Below, in pieces: positions 42,312 through 51,052 of a stretch of DNA of 64,000 nt (within the stretch, counting starts at the first letter, position 1; every line of letters starts with the position of its first letter). The DNA is from Phenylobacterium conjunctum (GTDB lineage Bacteria; Pseudomonadota; Alphaproteobacteria; Caulobacterales; Caulobacteraceae). Position numbers and translations under genes: made by a program. The notes under the pieces were generated by a model. It saw only the letters and a list, made by a program, of their open reading frames with translations, had not been told where the DNA came from and made no database searches. The stretch is from contig NZ_JBHTLQ010000010.1 in NCBI RefSeq assembly GCF_042679085.1, forward strand, positions 31,126 to 95,125, written 5' to 3'.

Positions 42312-43586
42312 ATGACCGACACCGCCCAGCCTGCCGCCTCGACGCGCCGCATCCTGGCCGCCAGCCTGATCGGCACGGCGGTGGAGTTCTACGACTTCTA
42401 CATCTATGCGACCGCCGCCTCGCTGGTGTTCGGCAAGCTGTTCTTCCCGGCCAGCTCGGCCTCGGCCCAGCTGATGAGCGCGTATGCGACCTTCGCCCTG
42501 GCCTTCTTCGCCCGGCCGTTGGGGGCGATGTTCTTCGGCCATTTCGGCGATCGGCTGGGACGCAAGTCGACCCTGGTCGCCTCACTGCTGCTGATGGGCG
42601 GCTCCACGGTGGCGATCGCCATCCTGCCGACCTACGAGATGGCGGGCTGGCTGGCGCCGTTGCTCCTGTGCGTGCTCAGGTTCGGCCAGGGCTTCGGCCT
42701 GGGCGGCGAATGGGGCGGCGCGGCCCTGCTCGCGGTGGAGAACGCCCCGCCCGGCTGGCGCGCCCGGTTCGGCATGTTCCCGCAGCTGGGCGCGCCAGTG
42801 GGCTTCATCGCCGCCAACGGCCTGTTCCTGCTGCTGGGCCTGTTGCTGACCCAGGAGCAGTTTATCGCCTGGGGCTGGCGTATCCCCTTCGCCCTGTCGG
42901 TGGTGCTGGTGGGCCTGGGCCTGTGGATCCGCCTGCGCCTGACGGAGACCCCGGCCTTCGCCAAGGCCCTGGAAGAGGCGCCGCCCGCCAAGGCGCCGCT
43001 GGGCGAACTGCTGATCCGCCATCCCCTGGCGACGCTCGCCGGCACCTTCGCCGTGGTGGCCTGTTTCGCGATCTTCTACCTGACCACCGCCTTTGCCCTG
43101 GGCTATGGCACGACCCAGCTGGGCTACAGCCGCGAGACCTTCTTAGGCGTCCAGCTGGGCGCCATCGGCTTCATGGCCGTGGGCATCATCCTGGCCGGTT
43201 ACTGGTCCGACATGACCACCCCGCGTCGGGTGCTGATGGCCGGCTGCGTCGCGACCGTGGCGGCGGGCTTCGTGCTGGCGCCGATGATGGGGTCCGGCTC
43301 GATCCTGCTGATCTGGGGTTTCCTGTCGATCGGCCTGTTCCTGATGGGCCTGGTCTACGGCCCGCTGGGCGCCTTCCTGCCCGGCCTGTTCCCGGCACGG
43401 GTGCGCTACACGGGGGCGTCGATGGCCTTCAATGTGGGCGGGATCCTGGGCGGCGGCCTGACGCCTATCATCGCCAAGGCCCTCTCCGACCAGGGCGGCC
43501 TTGGGCCGGTGGGGCTGTATCTCAGCGGCGCCGCGGCGGTGAGCCTGATTGCGCTCGCCTTCGTGCGGCGGCAGGTGGAAGTCTAG
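42312..43586 (+). CDS. MFS transporter, metabolite:H+ symporter (MHS) type
   Basis: The 424-residue protein has 12 predicted membrane segments. The first loop after helix 1 (GTAVEFYDFYIYATAASLVFG) and GHFGDRLGRKSTL between helices 2 and 3 are the MHS-family signature seen in proline, citrate and alpha-ketoglutarate carriers. RFGQGFGLGGEWGGAALLAVE follows helix 4. It probably imports an organic acid or similar small metabolite with protons. The substrate cannot be named. ATG 42312 has GGGGGA 5 bases upstream. The stop shares a CTAG with the convergent toroid-protein gene. Confidence 0.88.
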   Translation: MTDTAQPAASTRRILAASLIGTAVEFYDFYIYATAASLVFGKLFFPASSASAQLMSAYATFALAFFARPLGAMFFGHFGDRLGRKSTLVASLLLMGGSTVAIAILPTYEMAGWLAPLLLCVLRFGQGFGLGGEWGGAALLAVENAPPGWRARFGMFPQLGAPVGFIAANGLFLLLGLLLTQEQFIAWGWRIPFALSVVLVGLGLWIRLRLTETPAFAKALEEAPPAKAPLGELLIRHPLATLAGTFAVVACFAIFYLTTAFALGYGTTQLGYSRETFLGVQLGAIGFMAVGIILAGYWSDMTTPRRVLMAGCVATVAAGFVLAPMMGSGSILLIWGFLSIGLFLMGLVYGPLGAFLPGLFPARVRYTGASMAFNVGGILGGGLTPIIAKALSDQGGLGPVGLYLSGAAAVSLIALAFVRRQVEV

Positions 43587-44638
43587 CCCTTCACCAGCAC
43601 GTCCCAGCCTGGTGTCGCGCGGTGGAGGGCGTCGGTGGCCAGGATGGCGGCGGCTTGGGTCCAGGTCGGCTTTTCGGCCGGCCAGACGATGTGTTCCTCG
43701 AACTGCCAACCCATCCAGTAGACGCCGTCCGCGTCGCGGCAGCGGTCCTGCCAGCTGATCAGGGTCTTGGCGCGGTCGCGGGCGCCGAAGCCGATGGCGG
43801 TCATGGCAAGTTCGCAGCTCTCGGCCACCGTCGCCCAGGGCTGGTCCGACACGCAGCGACAGCCGAGACCGGGGACCACGAAGCGCTGGATGCGGGTCTC
43901 CAGCCGGGCCAGGGCCGCCAGTTGCGGCATCACCCCGCACAGGATCGGGTAGTACCAGTCCATGGCGAAGGTCGACCGGTCCTGGGTGCGGTCGAAGCGG
44001 TCGGGCCGGCAGAGGATGGCGCGGCGCAGGGCCGCCTGGGCCGCGCGCCAGTCCAGGCGCGGCTCGCCCACCGCCTCGGCCAGCAGGATGGCGCAGGACA
44101 GGCTCTTGAAGATCGAGGCCGCGCCGGCCAGCACGCAGTCGTCCGCCTCCGTGCTGTGCGCCTCGGCGGCCCAGGAGATGTCGCCTTCGGGGTGCTGCTG
44201 GGCGAGGACGAAGTCGATGGCGGCCCGCACCATCGGCCAGTACCGGCGCGCCGCCTTCAGGTCGCCATCGAGGCGATACTGTCGCCAGACCGCGACGGCC
44301 GGATAGGCGATGAAGTTGGTGTCCTTGAAGGCCGGCGCCTTTTCCCGCGATAGGGTCAGGCGGTCGGCCATGGGCAGGGCGTTGCCGTATTCGCCCAGCC
44401 AGGCGCCGTCCGGGCCTTGGGTCGCAGCCAGGAAGTCCAGGCCTTTGCGGGCGGCCTCAGCCTCGCCCATCACCGACAAGGCCATCACGCACTCGGCGTG
44501 GTTCCAGGCGTCCCAGGGGCCTTTAGGGAACCAGGGGATGGCGCCGTCCGGCGTCTGGCAGGCCAGCATCCAGTCGCAGGCGCCGCGCAGGGCCGCGAAG
44601 GCTTCCGCCCCCTCCTGGCGCGCCAGGGCCAGGCTCAC
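43583..44638 (-). CDS. Alpha/alpha-toroid protein, prenyltransferase/cyclase-like, function unknown
   Basis: The 351-residue protein looks all-helical with repeated hairpins of the alpha-6 barrel type. Repeated patterns include ACDWMLACQTPDGAIPWF, GLDFLAATQGPDGAWLGE and FVLAQQHPEGDISWA (Q-x-x-x-G-x-W/I-x-W), which recall QW repeats of terpene cyclases and prenyltransferases. The DxDD motif of cyclases is not evident, so the enzyme function is open. I chose GTG 44638 because it overlaps the upstream methyltransferase stop as GTGA, implying coupled translation. It is the last of a glycosyltransferase/methyltransferase/toroid trio. Confidence 0.7.
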   Translation of the reverse strand: MSLALARQEGAEAFAALRGACDWMLACQTPDGAIPWFPKGPWDAWNHAECVMALSVMGEAEAARKGLDFLAATQGPDGAWLGEYGNALPMADRLTLSREKAPAFKDTNFIAYPAVAVWRQYRLDGDLKAARRYWPMVRAAIDFVLAQQHPEGDISWAAEAHSTEADDCVLAGAASIFKSLSCAILLAEAVGEPRLDWRAAQAALRRAILCRPDRFDRTQDRSTFAMDWYYPILCGVMPQLAALARLETRIQRFVVPGLGCRCVSDQPWATVAESCELAMTAIGFGARDRAKTLISWQDRCRDADGVYWMGWQFEEHIVWPAEKPTWTQAAAILATDALHRATPGWDVLVKG

Positions 44639-45351
44639 GCCGCCTGGCCTTTGCGGAAGTAGAAGGCGACGCTCTTGCCCATGATAGGGTTGGCCAGGGC
44701 CTCCAGCGCGCGGGTGAGCCATGGCCGCTGCATCAAGTCCCAGACCAGGAAGCGGTGATAGAGCCGCACCAGCACATGGTCGCGGCCCCAGAAGGCGCAC
44801 TTCAGCCACCAGTAGGGCGAGTGCAGGCCGTGGGCGAAGTGCTGACCCAGGAACCGGAAGCCCAGACGCGAGATGTCGGCCTTTAGCGCCTCTGCGGCGA
44901 AGATGCGGACGTGGCCGCCCGGCTGGTCGGCATAGCCCCCCTGCCCCGGCGCCAGCGCCCAGCAGATGCGCTCCGGCCAGGCCCGCGGCACGGTGGGCAC
45001 GAAAGCGCCGCCGGGCTTCAACACCCGGCGGATTTCCGCCAGGGCGTCACCGTACTGGTGCAGGTGCTCCAGCACCTCGGAGCAGATGACCGCGTCGAAG
45101 GCGGCGTCAGGAAACGGCAGGCGGTAGGCGTCGCCGACCAGGAAGGCGGTGACCGCCTCGTCGCGCTCCCGAGGCAGCATCGACAGGCCCTCGCGGCCCT
45201 TGGCCAGGGACGGCAGGTCCATGTCCAGGCCCACCACATTGATCCCGCCGATCACGTGCACGCCATGCACATGGCGTCCCTCGCCGCAGCCGAGGTCGAG
45301 CACCCAGTCGCCGGGCTTCAGACCCAGCTTTTCGAAGCGGACGGTCAGCAC
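44635..45351 (-). CDS. Class I SAM-dependent methyltransferase
   Basis: The 238-residue protein has motif I in VLDLGCGEGRHVHGV, the acidic loop in VVGLDMDLPSLAKG, and YRLPFPDAAFDAVICSEVLEHL, the usual Methyltransf_11 pattern. The C-terminal third (HSPYWWLKCAFWG to FYFRKGQAA) has an amphipathic, membrane-like character. Substrate is probably a polyprenyl or glycan acceptor, by context only. Its GTG start overlaps the end of the upstream glycosyltransferase gene by 7 bases and its stop overlaps the next start by 4, so the three genes are tightly coupled. Confidence 0.86.
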   Translation of the reverse strand: MLTVRFEKLGLKPGDWVLDLGCGEGRHVHGVHVIGGINVVGLDMDLPSLAKGREGLSMLPRERDEAVTAFLVGDAYRLPFPDAAFDAVICSEVLEHLHQYGDALAEIRRVLKPGGAFVPTVPRAWPERICWALAPGQGGYADQPGGHVRIFAAEALKADISRLGFRFLGQHFAHGLHSPYWWLKCAFWGRDHVLVRLYHRFLVWDLMQRPWLTRALEALANPIMGKSVAFYFRKGQAA

Positions 45352-46643
45352 GCGCGGGACATCACGGCCTGGAGGACCGCGTCATACTGCATCGCCGCCC
45401 GGTTCCAGTCGAAGGCCTGGCGGGCGCGGCGCAGAGACGCCTCGCTCATGGCCGCCCGCCGGGACGGATCATCGAGCAGCTGATCCAGGGCGGTGGCCAG
45501 GGCCTGGCTGTCGGCCTTGCGGACCACGACGCCGGCCTCACCGACCACTTCCGGCAGGGCGCCGCCATCGGTGACCACCACCGGCGCGCCGCAGCACATG
45601 GCCTCCGCCGCGGGCAGGCCGAAGCCCTCATAAAGCGACGGCGTCACGCAGATCGAGGCCTTGGCGTATTCGGCGACCATCTCGTCGGTGGTCAGGCCGT
45701 GGATGAAGCGGACGCGGTTGGTCAGGCCCAGCTCGTCGATCAGGTCAGCGGTAGGGCCTTCGCGCAGCTTGCCGATGACCACGAGTTCAAGCTCAGGCCG
45801 GGCCTCGGCCAGCATGGCGTAGGCCTCGATGAGGTAGCGCAGGCCCTTCAGCGGCACATCGGCGCTGGCGGTGGTGAGCAGGCGCTCGGGCCGGCGGCGG
45901 ATGTCGGGCTGCAGGCGGAACACCGACTGGTCGATGCCCAAGAGGATGGGGTGGATGCGGGCCGGATCGATGGCCAGGCAGTGGGCGACGTCGCGCCCGG
46001 CGGCCTCGGAGACCACCACCACGTCCTTGAGGCGCGGGGCGACCTTCTCCTGCATCTTCAGGAAACCGTACCACTGGCGGATCAGGGCGCGCATGCCCCA
46101 CTCCGGCTCGGCGGCCAGGGCCAGTTCCAGGTCGCGACGGATCGGATGGTGGATGACGCCGACCACCGGCAGGCCGGCGCGCTCGATGTCCAGCAGGCCA
46201 TAGGCGATGCACTGGTTGTCGATCACCAGGTCGAAGTCGCGGCGATGCTTCTTCAGGTACTTCGCCGCCCGACGACCGAAGGTCTCCGGCTCCATGAACC
46301 GGCCGAACAGGTGGCCGAAATACTCCGAGGTGTCGGTCCAGCTCGTCAGGTGCCGCCAGCGCAGGGCGCGGTGGCCGTTGTGCGGCTGGTTGTAGAGATC
46401 CAGCGACGGGATCTGGACGAGGTCGACACCCTCGGCGAGCTCAGGATAGGGCGGGCCGGACAGCACCGTGACCTTGTGGCCAATGCGGGCCAGGGCCTGG
46501 GCCGCCTGGGCCAGATAGACCCCCTGCCCGCCGACACGCGGGTCGGAGCGATAGGACAGAAACGCGATCCGCAGAGGCCGCTCGGTGCGCGGCTGCGGGC
46601 TCTGGGCGCGGGGCGCGCCGCGCAGGATCGGGGTCTCCAGCAT
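45345..46643 (-). CDS. Glycosyltransferase family 4 (GT-B)
   Basis: The 432-residue GT-B glycosyltransferase has an N-terminal domain starting RIAFLSYRSDPRVGGQGVYL, with the GGQG loop of family 4. The C-terminal nucleotide-sugar domain shows LLTTASADVPLKGLRYLIEA and the E-x7-E motif in SLYEGFGLPAAEAMCCGAP. It transfers a sugar from a nucleotide donor to an unknown acceptor, probably an envelope glycan or lipid. The start is uncertain: 46643 (MLETPILRG) has no clear ribosome-binding site, and the frame stays open to 46706. The methyltransferase gene overlaps its end by 7 bases. Confidence 0.86.
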   Translation of the reverse strand: MLETPILRGAPRAQSPQPRTERPLRIAFLSYRSDPRVGGQGVYLAQAAQALARIGHKVTVLSGPPYPELAEGVDLVQIPSLDLYNQPHNGHRALRWRHLTSWTDTSEYFGHLFGRFMEPETFGRRAAKYLKKHRRDFDLVIDNQCIAYGLLDIERAGLPVVGVIHHPIRRDLELALAAEPEWGMRALIRQWYGFLKMQEKVAPRLKDVVVVSEAAGRDVAHCLAIDPARIHPILLGIDQSVFRLQPDIRRRPERLLTTASADVPLKGLRYLIEAYAMLAEARPELELVVIGKLREGPTADLIDELGLTNRVRFIHGLTTDEMVAEYAKASICVTPSLYEGFGLPAAEAMCCGAPVVVTDGGALPEVVGEAGVVVRKADSQALATALDQLLDDPSRRAAMSEASLRRARQAFDWNRAAMQYDAVLQAVMSRAC

Positions 46644-46743
46644 GGGGTGGGTTCTAGCCCAGACGAGGCCCGGGCCTGAACCCTGATTAGGCACAGCCCA
46701 AGCCAAAATCCCGTGATGCGTGTCGTTGAGGCAGCAATCCCAC

Positions 46744-46850
46744 CGCTCATTCCGGCGAATGCCGGAAACCAGATGACGGGCATGGATGGTGGGATCTTCG
46801 GCTCGGTCACCACTTTACGATCTGGGTCCCGGCATTCGCCGGGATGAGCG
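46744..46850. repeat. Intergenic palindromic repeat (CTCAT-CCGGC type)
   Basis: The arms 46744-46774 and 46820-46850 are imperfect reverse complements. Each holds a small stem (TCCGGCGAATGCCGGA and CCCGGCATTCGCCGGG) next to a CTCAT/ATGAG end and ATCTGG. The same core occurs at 42151-42178, so this is a repeated element. It lies 4 bases from the stop of the ligase gene that ends at 46854. Confidence 0.8.
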
Positions 46851-46853
46851 TGT

Positions 46854-48254
46854 CTAGCTCGTGAAGGTCGCTTTGTACTGATCGCGCAGGAGGTTCTTCT
46901 GGACCTTGCCCATGGCGTTGCGGGGGAGCTCATCGACGAAGAAGACACGCTTGGGGGTCTTGAAGGCGGCGAGCTTCTCGCGGGCGGCGGCGATCATGGC
47001 GGTCTCGTCGCCCTGGCCGATCACGACGGCCACCACCGCCTCGCCGAAGTCCGGATGCGGCACGCCGATCACCGCGCTTTCAGTAACGCCGGCCATCTCA
47101 TCGAACAGCAGCTCGATCTCCTTGGGGTAGACGTTGTAGCCGCCGGAGATGATCAGGTCCTTGGCCCGGCCGCTGATCCAGACCCGGCCATCCGGGTCGC
47201 GGTGGCCGACGTCGCCGGTGATGAAGAAGCCGTCGGCGGTGAACTCCTCGGCGGTCTTTTCCGGCATGCGCCAATAGCCGCCGAACACGCTGGGGCCGCG
47301 GATCTGGATGACGCCGGTATCCTCGCCGCCGCCAATGCGCAGCTCAACGCCCGGCAGGGGATAGCCGACGCTGCCGGCGATGCGGTCGCCGTCCAGCGGG
47401 TTGGTGGTGATGATCACCGCCTCGCTCATTCCGTAGCGCTCGAGGATGCGCATGCCGGTGCGATCCTCGAACTCGGCGAAGGTGGTGGGCAGCAGAGGCG
47501 CCGAGCCGCAGACGAACAGCCGCATGTGGGCGGCGGCGTCGCGGGTGAAGCCCGGATTGCCCAACAGGCGGGTGTAGAAGGTCGGCACGCCCATCATCAC
47601 TGTGGCGCGCCTCAGCCCCTCCAACACCGGCGCGTCCTCGTACCTCTCCAGCCAGACCATGGGTCCGCCAGACAGGAAGGCGCAGTGCAGGGCCACGAAC
47701 AGGCCGTGGACGTGGAAGATCGGCAGGGCGTGGAGCAGGACGTCGTCAGGGCTGAAGCCCCAGGCGGCGTGCAGGGCGAGGGCGTTGGCCGCCAGGTTTC
47801 CGTGGCTGAGCATGGCGCCCTTGGACCGGCCGGTGGTGCCCGAGGTGTAGATGATCGAGGCGAGGTCGGCGTCGTCCCGCGCGGTGATCTCGGTGATCGG
47901 CGCCAGGCCCTGCGCCTCGCCGGCGAAGGCGACCGGATCGGTGATGAAGACGGCCGGCTCGGCGTCGGTGAGGAAATACTCCACCTCGCTGGGCGTGTAG
48001 GCCTGGTTCAGGGGCAGGAAGACCGCCCCGATCTTCAGGGCCGCCAGATAGACCATCACCCCTTGCGGGGATTTCGGCGCCTGCAGGGCGACGCGGTCGC
48101 CGGTCTGGACGCCGCGGGCGCGCAGGAGGGCGGCGACCCGGCCCGTCCGGTCCTCAAGCTCGCCATAGCTGATGGCCGAGCCGTCCGGCAGCAGGAAGCA
48201 GGGCTTCGTCCGGTCAGCAGGAAAGCGGCTGGCGAGCAGGTCGTAGAGGTTCAT
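46854..48254 (-). CDS. matB: Acyl-CoA synthetase, malonyl-CoA synthetase (MatB)-like
   Basis: The 466-residue AMP-forming ligase has the P-loop YTSGTTGRSKG, the adenylate motif RYGMSE, the hinge region TGDVGHRDPDGRVWISGRAKD and the C-terminal catalytic Lys in NAMGKVQKNLLR. The segment LPIFHVHGLFVALHCAFLSG with PLNQAYTPSEVEYFLTDAEP is typical of malonyl-CoA synthetase, which makes malonyl-CoA from malonate. No malonate transporter or decarboxylase is adjacent, so substrate is by family resemblance. I prefer ATG 48254 (MNLYDLLASRFP) because homology begins there; its ribosome-binding site is weak. Confidence 0.8.
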   Translation of the reverse strand: MNLYDLLASRFPADRTKPCFLLPDGSAISYGELEDRTGRVAALLRARGVQTGDRVALQAPKSPQGVMVYLAALKIGAVFLPLNQAYTPSEVEYFLTDAEPAVFITDPVAFAGEAQGLAPITEITARDDADLASIIYTSGTTGRSKGAMLSHGNLAANALALHAAWGFSPDDVLLHALPIFHVHGLFVALHCAFLSGGPMVWLERYEDAPVLEGLRRATVMMGVPTFYTRLLGNPGFTRDAAAHMRLFVCGSAPLLPTTFAEFEDRTGMRILERYGMSEAVIITTNPLDGDRIAGSVGYPLPGVELRIGGGEDTGVIQIRGPSVFGGYWRMPEKTAEEFTADGFFITGDVGHRDPDGRVWISGRAKDLIISGGYNVYPKEIELLFDEMAGVTESAVIGVPHPDFGEAVVAVVIGQGDETAMIAAAREKLAAFKTPKRVFFVDELPRNAMGKVQKNLLRDQYKATFTS

Positions 48255-48355
48255 GGCGTGGCCCCGGTTGCGGGTGCAGGTATGGCTGGAAGCTTCAGGG
48301 GCTGGCAACTCCCCTCCCCTCGCCTCGGAGCACGCGACATGCCATAGGCCCCACC

Positions 48356-49534
48356 ATGGAAAACTTCGACGTGGTGGTGCTGGGCGCAGGCGCCGCGGGG
48401 ATGATGTGCGCGATCGAGGCGGGCAAGCGCGGGCGGCGCGTGCTGGTGGTCGATCACGCCAAGGCGCCGGGGGAGAAGATCCGTATCTCCGGCGGCGGGC
48501 GGTGCAACTTCACCAACCAGAACACCACCCCGCAGAACTTCCTGACCTCCAATCCGGGCTTTCATATCTCGGCGCTGCGGCGGTACCGGCCGGCGGACTT
48601 CATCGCCATGGTCGACCGGCACGGGATCGCCTGGCACGAAAAGACCCTGGGCCAGCTGTTCTGTGACGGCAGCGCGCGTCAGATCGTCGACATGCTGGTC
48701 ACCGAAATGCGCCGGGCGGGCGTGACCTTGCGGCTGCAGACCACAGTCGGCGCGGTGCGCAAGACTGACGCCGGGTTCGAAGTCGAACTGGGCGGGACGC
48801 CGGTGGCTTGCGGGGCCTTGGTGGTGGCGTCCGGCGGCAAGTCGATCCCGAAGATGGGCGCGACGGGCCTGGGCTATGAGATCGCCCGCGAGTTCGGCCT
48901 GCCCCTCACCCCCACCCGGCCTGCCCTCGTGCCCCTGACCTTCGAGATCGGTCTGCTGGACCGGTTGAAGCCCCTCGCGGGGGTCTCGACCGAGGCCCGC
49001 GTCAGCCATGGCAAGACCCGGTTCGACGAGGCCATGCTGTTCACCCATCGCGGCATCAGCGGCCCAGCGATCCTGCAGATCTCGTCCTACTGGCGCGAGG
49101 GCGACGAGATCACCGTCGACATGGCGCCGGGTGTCGATGTGCTGGCTGAGCTGAAGGCCGGCCGCACGACCCAAGGCAAGCAGGGTCTGGCCACCGCCCT
49201 GTCGCAGCATGTGCCCAAGCGTCTGGCCCAGACCCTGGTGGAGCAGACTGGCTTTACCGGCACCCTGGGCGATGCGGGCGACAAGGTGCTGAAGCCCCTG
49301 GCGGCGGCGGTGAACGCCTGGAGGGTGAAGCCGGTGGGCTCGGAGGGCTATCGCACCGCCGAGGTCACCCTGGGCGGCGTCGACACGCGGTCGCTGGACA
49401 GTAAGACCATGGAGGCCCGCGACGTGGCCGGCCTCTATTTCATCGGCGAGGTAGTCGACGTCACCGGCTGGCTGGGCGGCTATAATTTCCAATGGGCCTG
49501 GGCCAGCGGCTGGTGCGCCGGCCAGGCGGTCTAG
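48356..49534 (+). CDS. NAD(P)/FAD-dependent oxidoreductase (HI0933/YhiN family)
   Basis: The 392-residue flavoprotein starts with VVVLGAGAAGMMCAIEAGKRG (FAD Rossmann motif). It shows the family signatures KIRISGGGRCNFTNQN, LVVASGGKSIPKMGATGLGYEIA and the C-terminal GEVVDVTGWLGGYNFQWAWASG. YhiN-like proteins are widespread; their reaction is poorly known. It is transcribed alone, divergent from the ligase gene and convergent with the pseudouridine synthase gene, with which it shares a CTAG stop overlap. Confidence 0.9.
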   Translation: MENFDVVVLGAGAAGMMCAIEAGKRGRRVLVVDHAKAPGEKIRISGGGRCNFTNQNTTPQNFLTSNPGFHISALRRYRPADFIAMVDRHGIAWHEKTLGQLFCDGSARQIVDMLVTEMRRAGVTLRLQTTVGAVRKTDAGFEVELGGTPVACGALVVASGGKSIPKMGATGLGYEIAREFGLPLTPTRPALVPLTFEIGLLDRLKPLAGVSTEARVSHGKTRFDEAMLFTHRGISGPAILQISSYWREGDEITVDMAPGVDVLAELKAGRTTQGKQGLATALSQHVPKRLAQTLVEQTGFTGTLGDAGDKVLKPLAAAVNAWRVKPVGSEGYRTAEVTLGGVDTRSLDSKTMEARDVAGLYFIGEVVDVTGWLGGYNFQWAWASGWCAGQAV

Positions 49535-50307
49535 CGCCCTGCTCCGCCGGCCTTGATCAGGGCCGCGCGTTCCTCCGCCGTCAGCACCCGCCAGCGGCCC
49601 TGACGCAGGTCGCCGAGTTTCAAGGGACCGATCCGCAGGCGGAACAGGTCGACGACCTTGAGCTCGACCAGGTCGCACATGCGGCGGATCTGGCGGTTGC
49701 GGCCTTCCTTCAAGATGAAGCGCAGGGTCTGTTCGCCAGACACCCGCACCTGGGCCGGGCGCAGCTGACGGCCGTCCAGAGACAGGCCGTGCCGCAGCTT
49801 GGCGAGCTTGGCCTCGGTGATCTGGCCGGCGACCTTGACCACATATTCCTTGTCGAGCTCGGAGGTGGGGCCAATGACCGCCTTGGCCACGACACCGTCG
49901 TCGGACAGCAGCAGCAGGCCGCGGCTGTCCATGTCCAGCCGGCCGACCGGGGCGAGTCGGGTGTCGCGTCCCGGGATCATCGGGCTTTCGCCTTCGAGCG
50001 CCGCGCGGGTCAGCAGACGGATGGCCGGAACCTGGCCCGGATCGGGCTGGGCCGAGACCACGCCAACGGGCTTGTGCAGGATGACCGTCAGACCGCCCTC
50101 GATCTTGGCCTGGGCGGCGTCGGCCAGGACCAGGGTCTGGCCCGGCTGGATCTTGCGACCGGCGTCGGTGACCGTCTCGCCGTCGATGGACACCAGGCCC
50201 TGTTCGATCAGGCCCTCGGCCTCACGACGGGAGCAGACGCCGCTCTGGGCCAGCCAGCGGTTCACGCGCTGGGGCTCGGGCTCGTCATAGGTTCTGGTCC
50301 AGGCCAT
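49531..50307 (-). CDS. rRNA pseudouridine synthase (RsuA/RluB/RluF family)
   Basis: The 258-residue protein has an N-terminal S4 RNA-binding domain (VNRWLAQSGVCSRREAEGLI to GRKIQPGQTL) and a catalytic domain with Asp in PVGRLDMDSRGLLLLSDDG. KEGRNRQIRRMCDLV is the C-terminal signature. These enzymes isomerise a specific uridine in 23S or 16S rRNA. The opening resembles RluF more than RluB, but the target base cannot be fixed from sequence. The gene is divergent from the sigma-factor gene. Confidence 0.9.
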   Translation of the reverse strand: MAWTRTYDEPEPQRVNRWLAQSGVCSRREAEGLIEQGLVSIDGETVTDAGRKIQPGQTLVLADAAQAKIEGGLTVILHKPVGVVSAQPDPGQVPAIRLLTRAALEGESPMIPGRDTRLAPVGRLDMDSRGLLLLSDDGVVAKAVIGPTSELDKEYVVKVAGQITEAKLAKLRHGLSLDGRQLRPAQVRVSGEQTLRFILKEGRNRQIRRMCDLVELKVVDLFRLRIGPLKLGDLRQGRWRVLTAEERAALIKAGGAGR

Positions 50308-50449
50308 GACGCCTTCCTAGGAAGGGTGCGGGCGCGGGGCAAGGCGGGAGAGCCGCGGGCCCGCGACGGATAACGTTGATTTTGTCGGGAACCTTCAGCT
50401 GCGCCGTTCGCTTGAATTGGTGAACAGACGCGAGAGAGGGACATCCGCG

Positions 50450-51052
50450 ATGCACGCCGAGACCACCCGAACCCCTGCCGATGACGAGATCTTCCGCAAC
50501 GACCTGGTCGCCCTGATCCCCCACATGCGGGCCTTCTCCCGTTCCCTGACCGGCGACGCCGCGGCCGCCGACGACCTGGCTCAGGAGGCCCTGGCCAAGG
50601 CCTGGGACAAGCGCGCCAGCTTTGAGCCGGGCACCAATCTCAAGGCCTGGGTGTTCATGATCGTCCGCAACCAGTTCTTCTCGGACAAGCGGCGGTCCTG
50701 GCGCAGCCAGCCCCTGGACCCGGAGGTCGCCGAGCGGACCCTGGTGGCGACCACCAACCCCATGGCGACCCTGGAACTGGACGAGGTCCGTCGCGCCCTG
50801 TTGCGCCTGCCCGAAGACCAGCGCGAGGCCCTGATCCTGATCGGCGCCGGCGGCCTGTCCTATGAAGAGGCCGCCGAGATCTGCGGCGCCGCGGTCGGCA
50901 CGATCAAGAGCCGGGTCAGCCGGGCCCGCGACCGCCTCGCCCTGCTGCTGCTGGAGGGGGACTATGCGCAGGACGACACCCCGCCCAGCCAGGCGATGTC
51001 TGACATCGTGGCCCAGATCGACCAGATCCGAGCCCACCGCCGGGCCGCCTGA
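50450..51052 (+). CDS. ECF sigma factor, EcfG-like
   Basis: The 200-residue sigma factor has region 2 at about residues 20-85 (LIPHMRAFSRSLTGDAAAAD, DDLAQEALAKAW, NLKAWVFMIVRNQFFS) and region 4 at about 115-170 (LPEDQREALILIGAGGLSYE, AEICGAAVGTIKSRVSRAR). The region-4 sequence is very close to EcfG, the general-stress sigma of alphaproteobacteria. Its usual partners, anti-sigma NepR and the response regulator PhyR, are not beside it, so it may be a secondary EcfG-type sigma. ATG 50450 has GAGAGAGGG about 9 bases upstream. A soluble chemoreceptor and CheW genes follow. Confidence 0.85.
   Translation: MHAETTRTPADDEIFRNDLVALIPHMRAFSRSLTGDAAAADDLAQEALAKAWDKRASFEPGTNLKAWVFMIVRNQFFSDKRRSWRSQPLDPEVAERTLVATTNPMATLELDEVRRALLRLPEDQREALILIGAGGLSYEEAAEICGAAVGTIKSRVSRARDRLALLLLEGDYAQDDTPPSQAMSDIVAQIDQIRAHRRAA

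Noticed and set aside
50388..50408. GGAAC followed by CGTT upstream of the EcfG-like sigma gene, as an autoregulated EcfG promoter
   Set aside because: The spacer is only 12 bases, against 15-17 in the consensus, so I do not call it a promoter.
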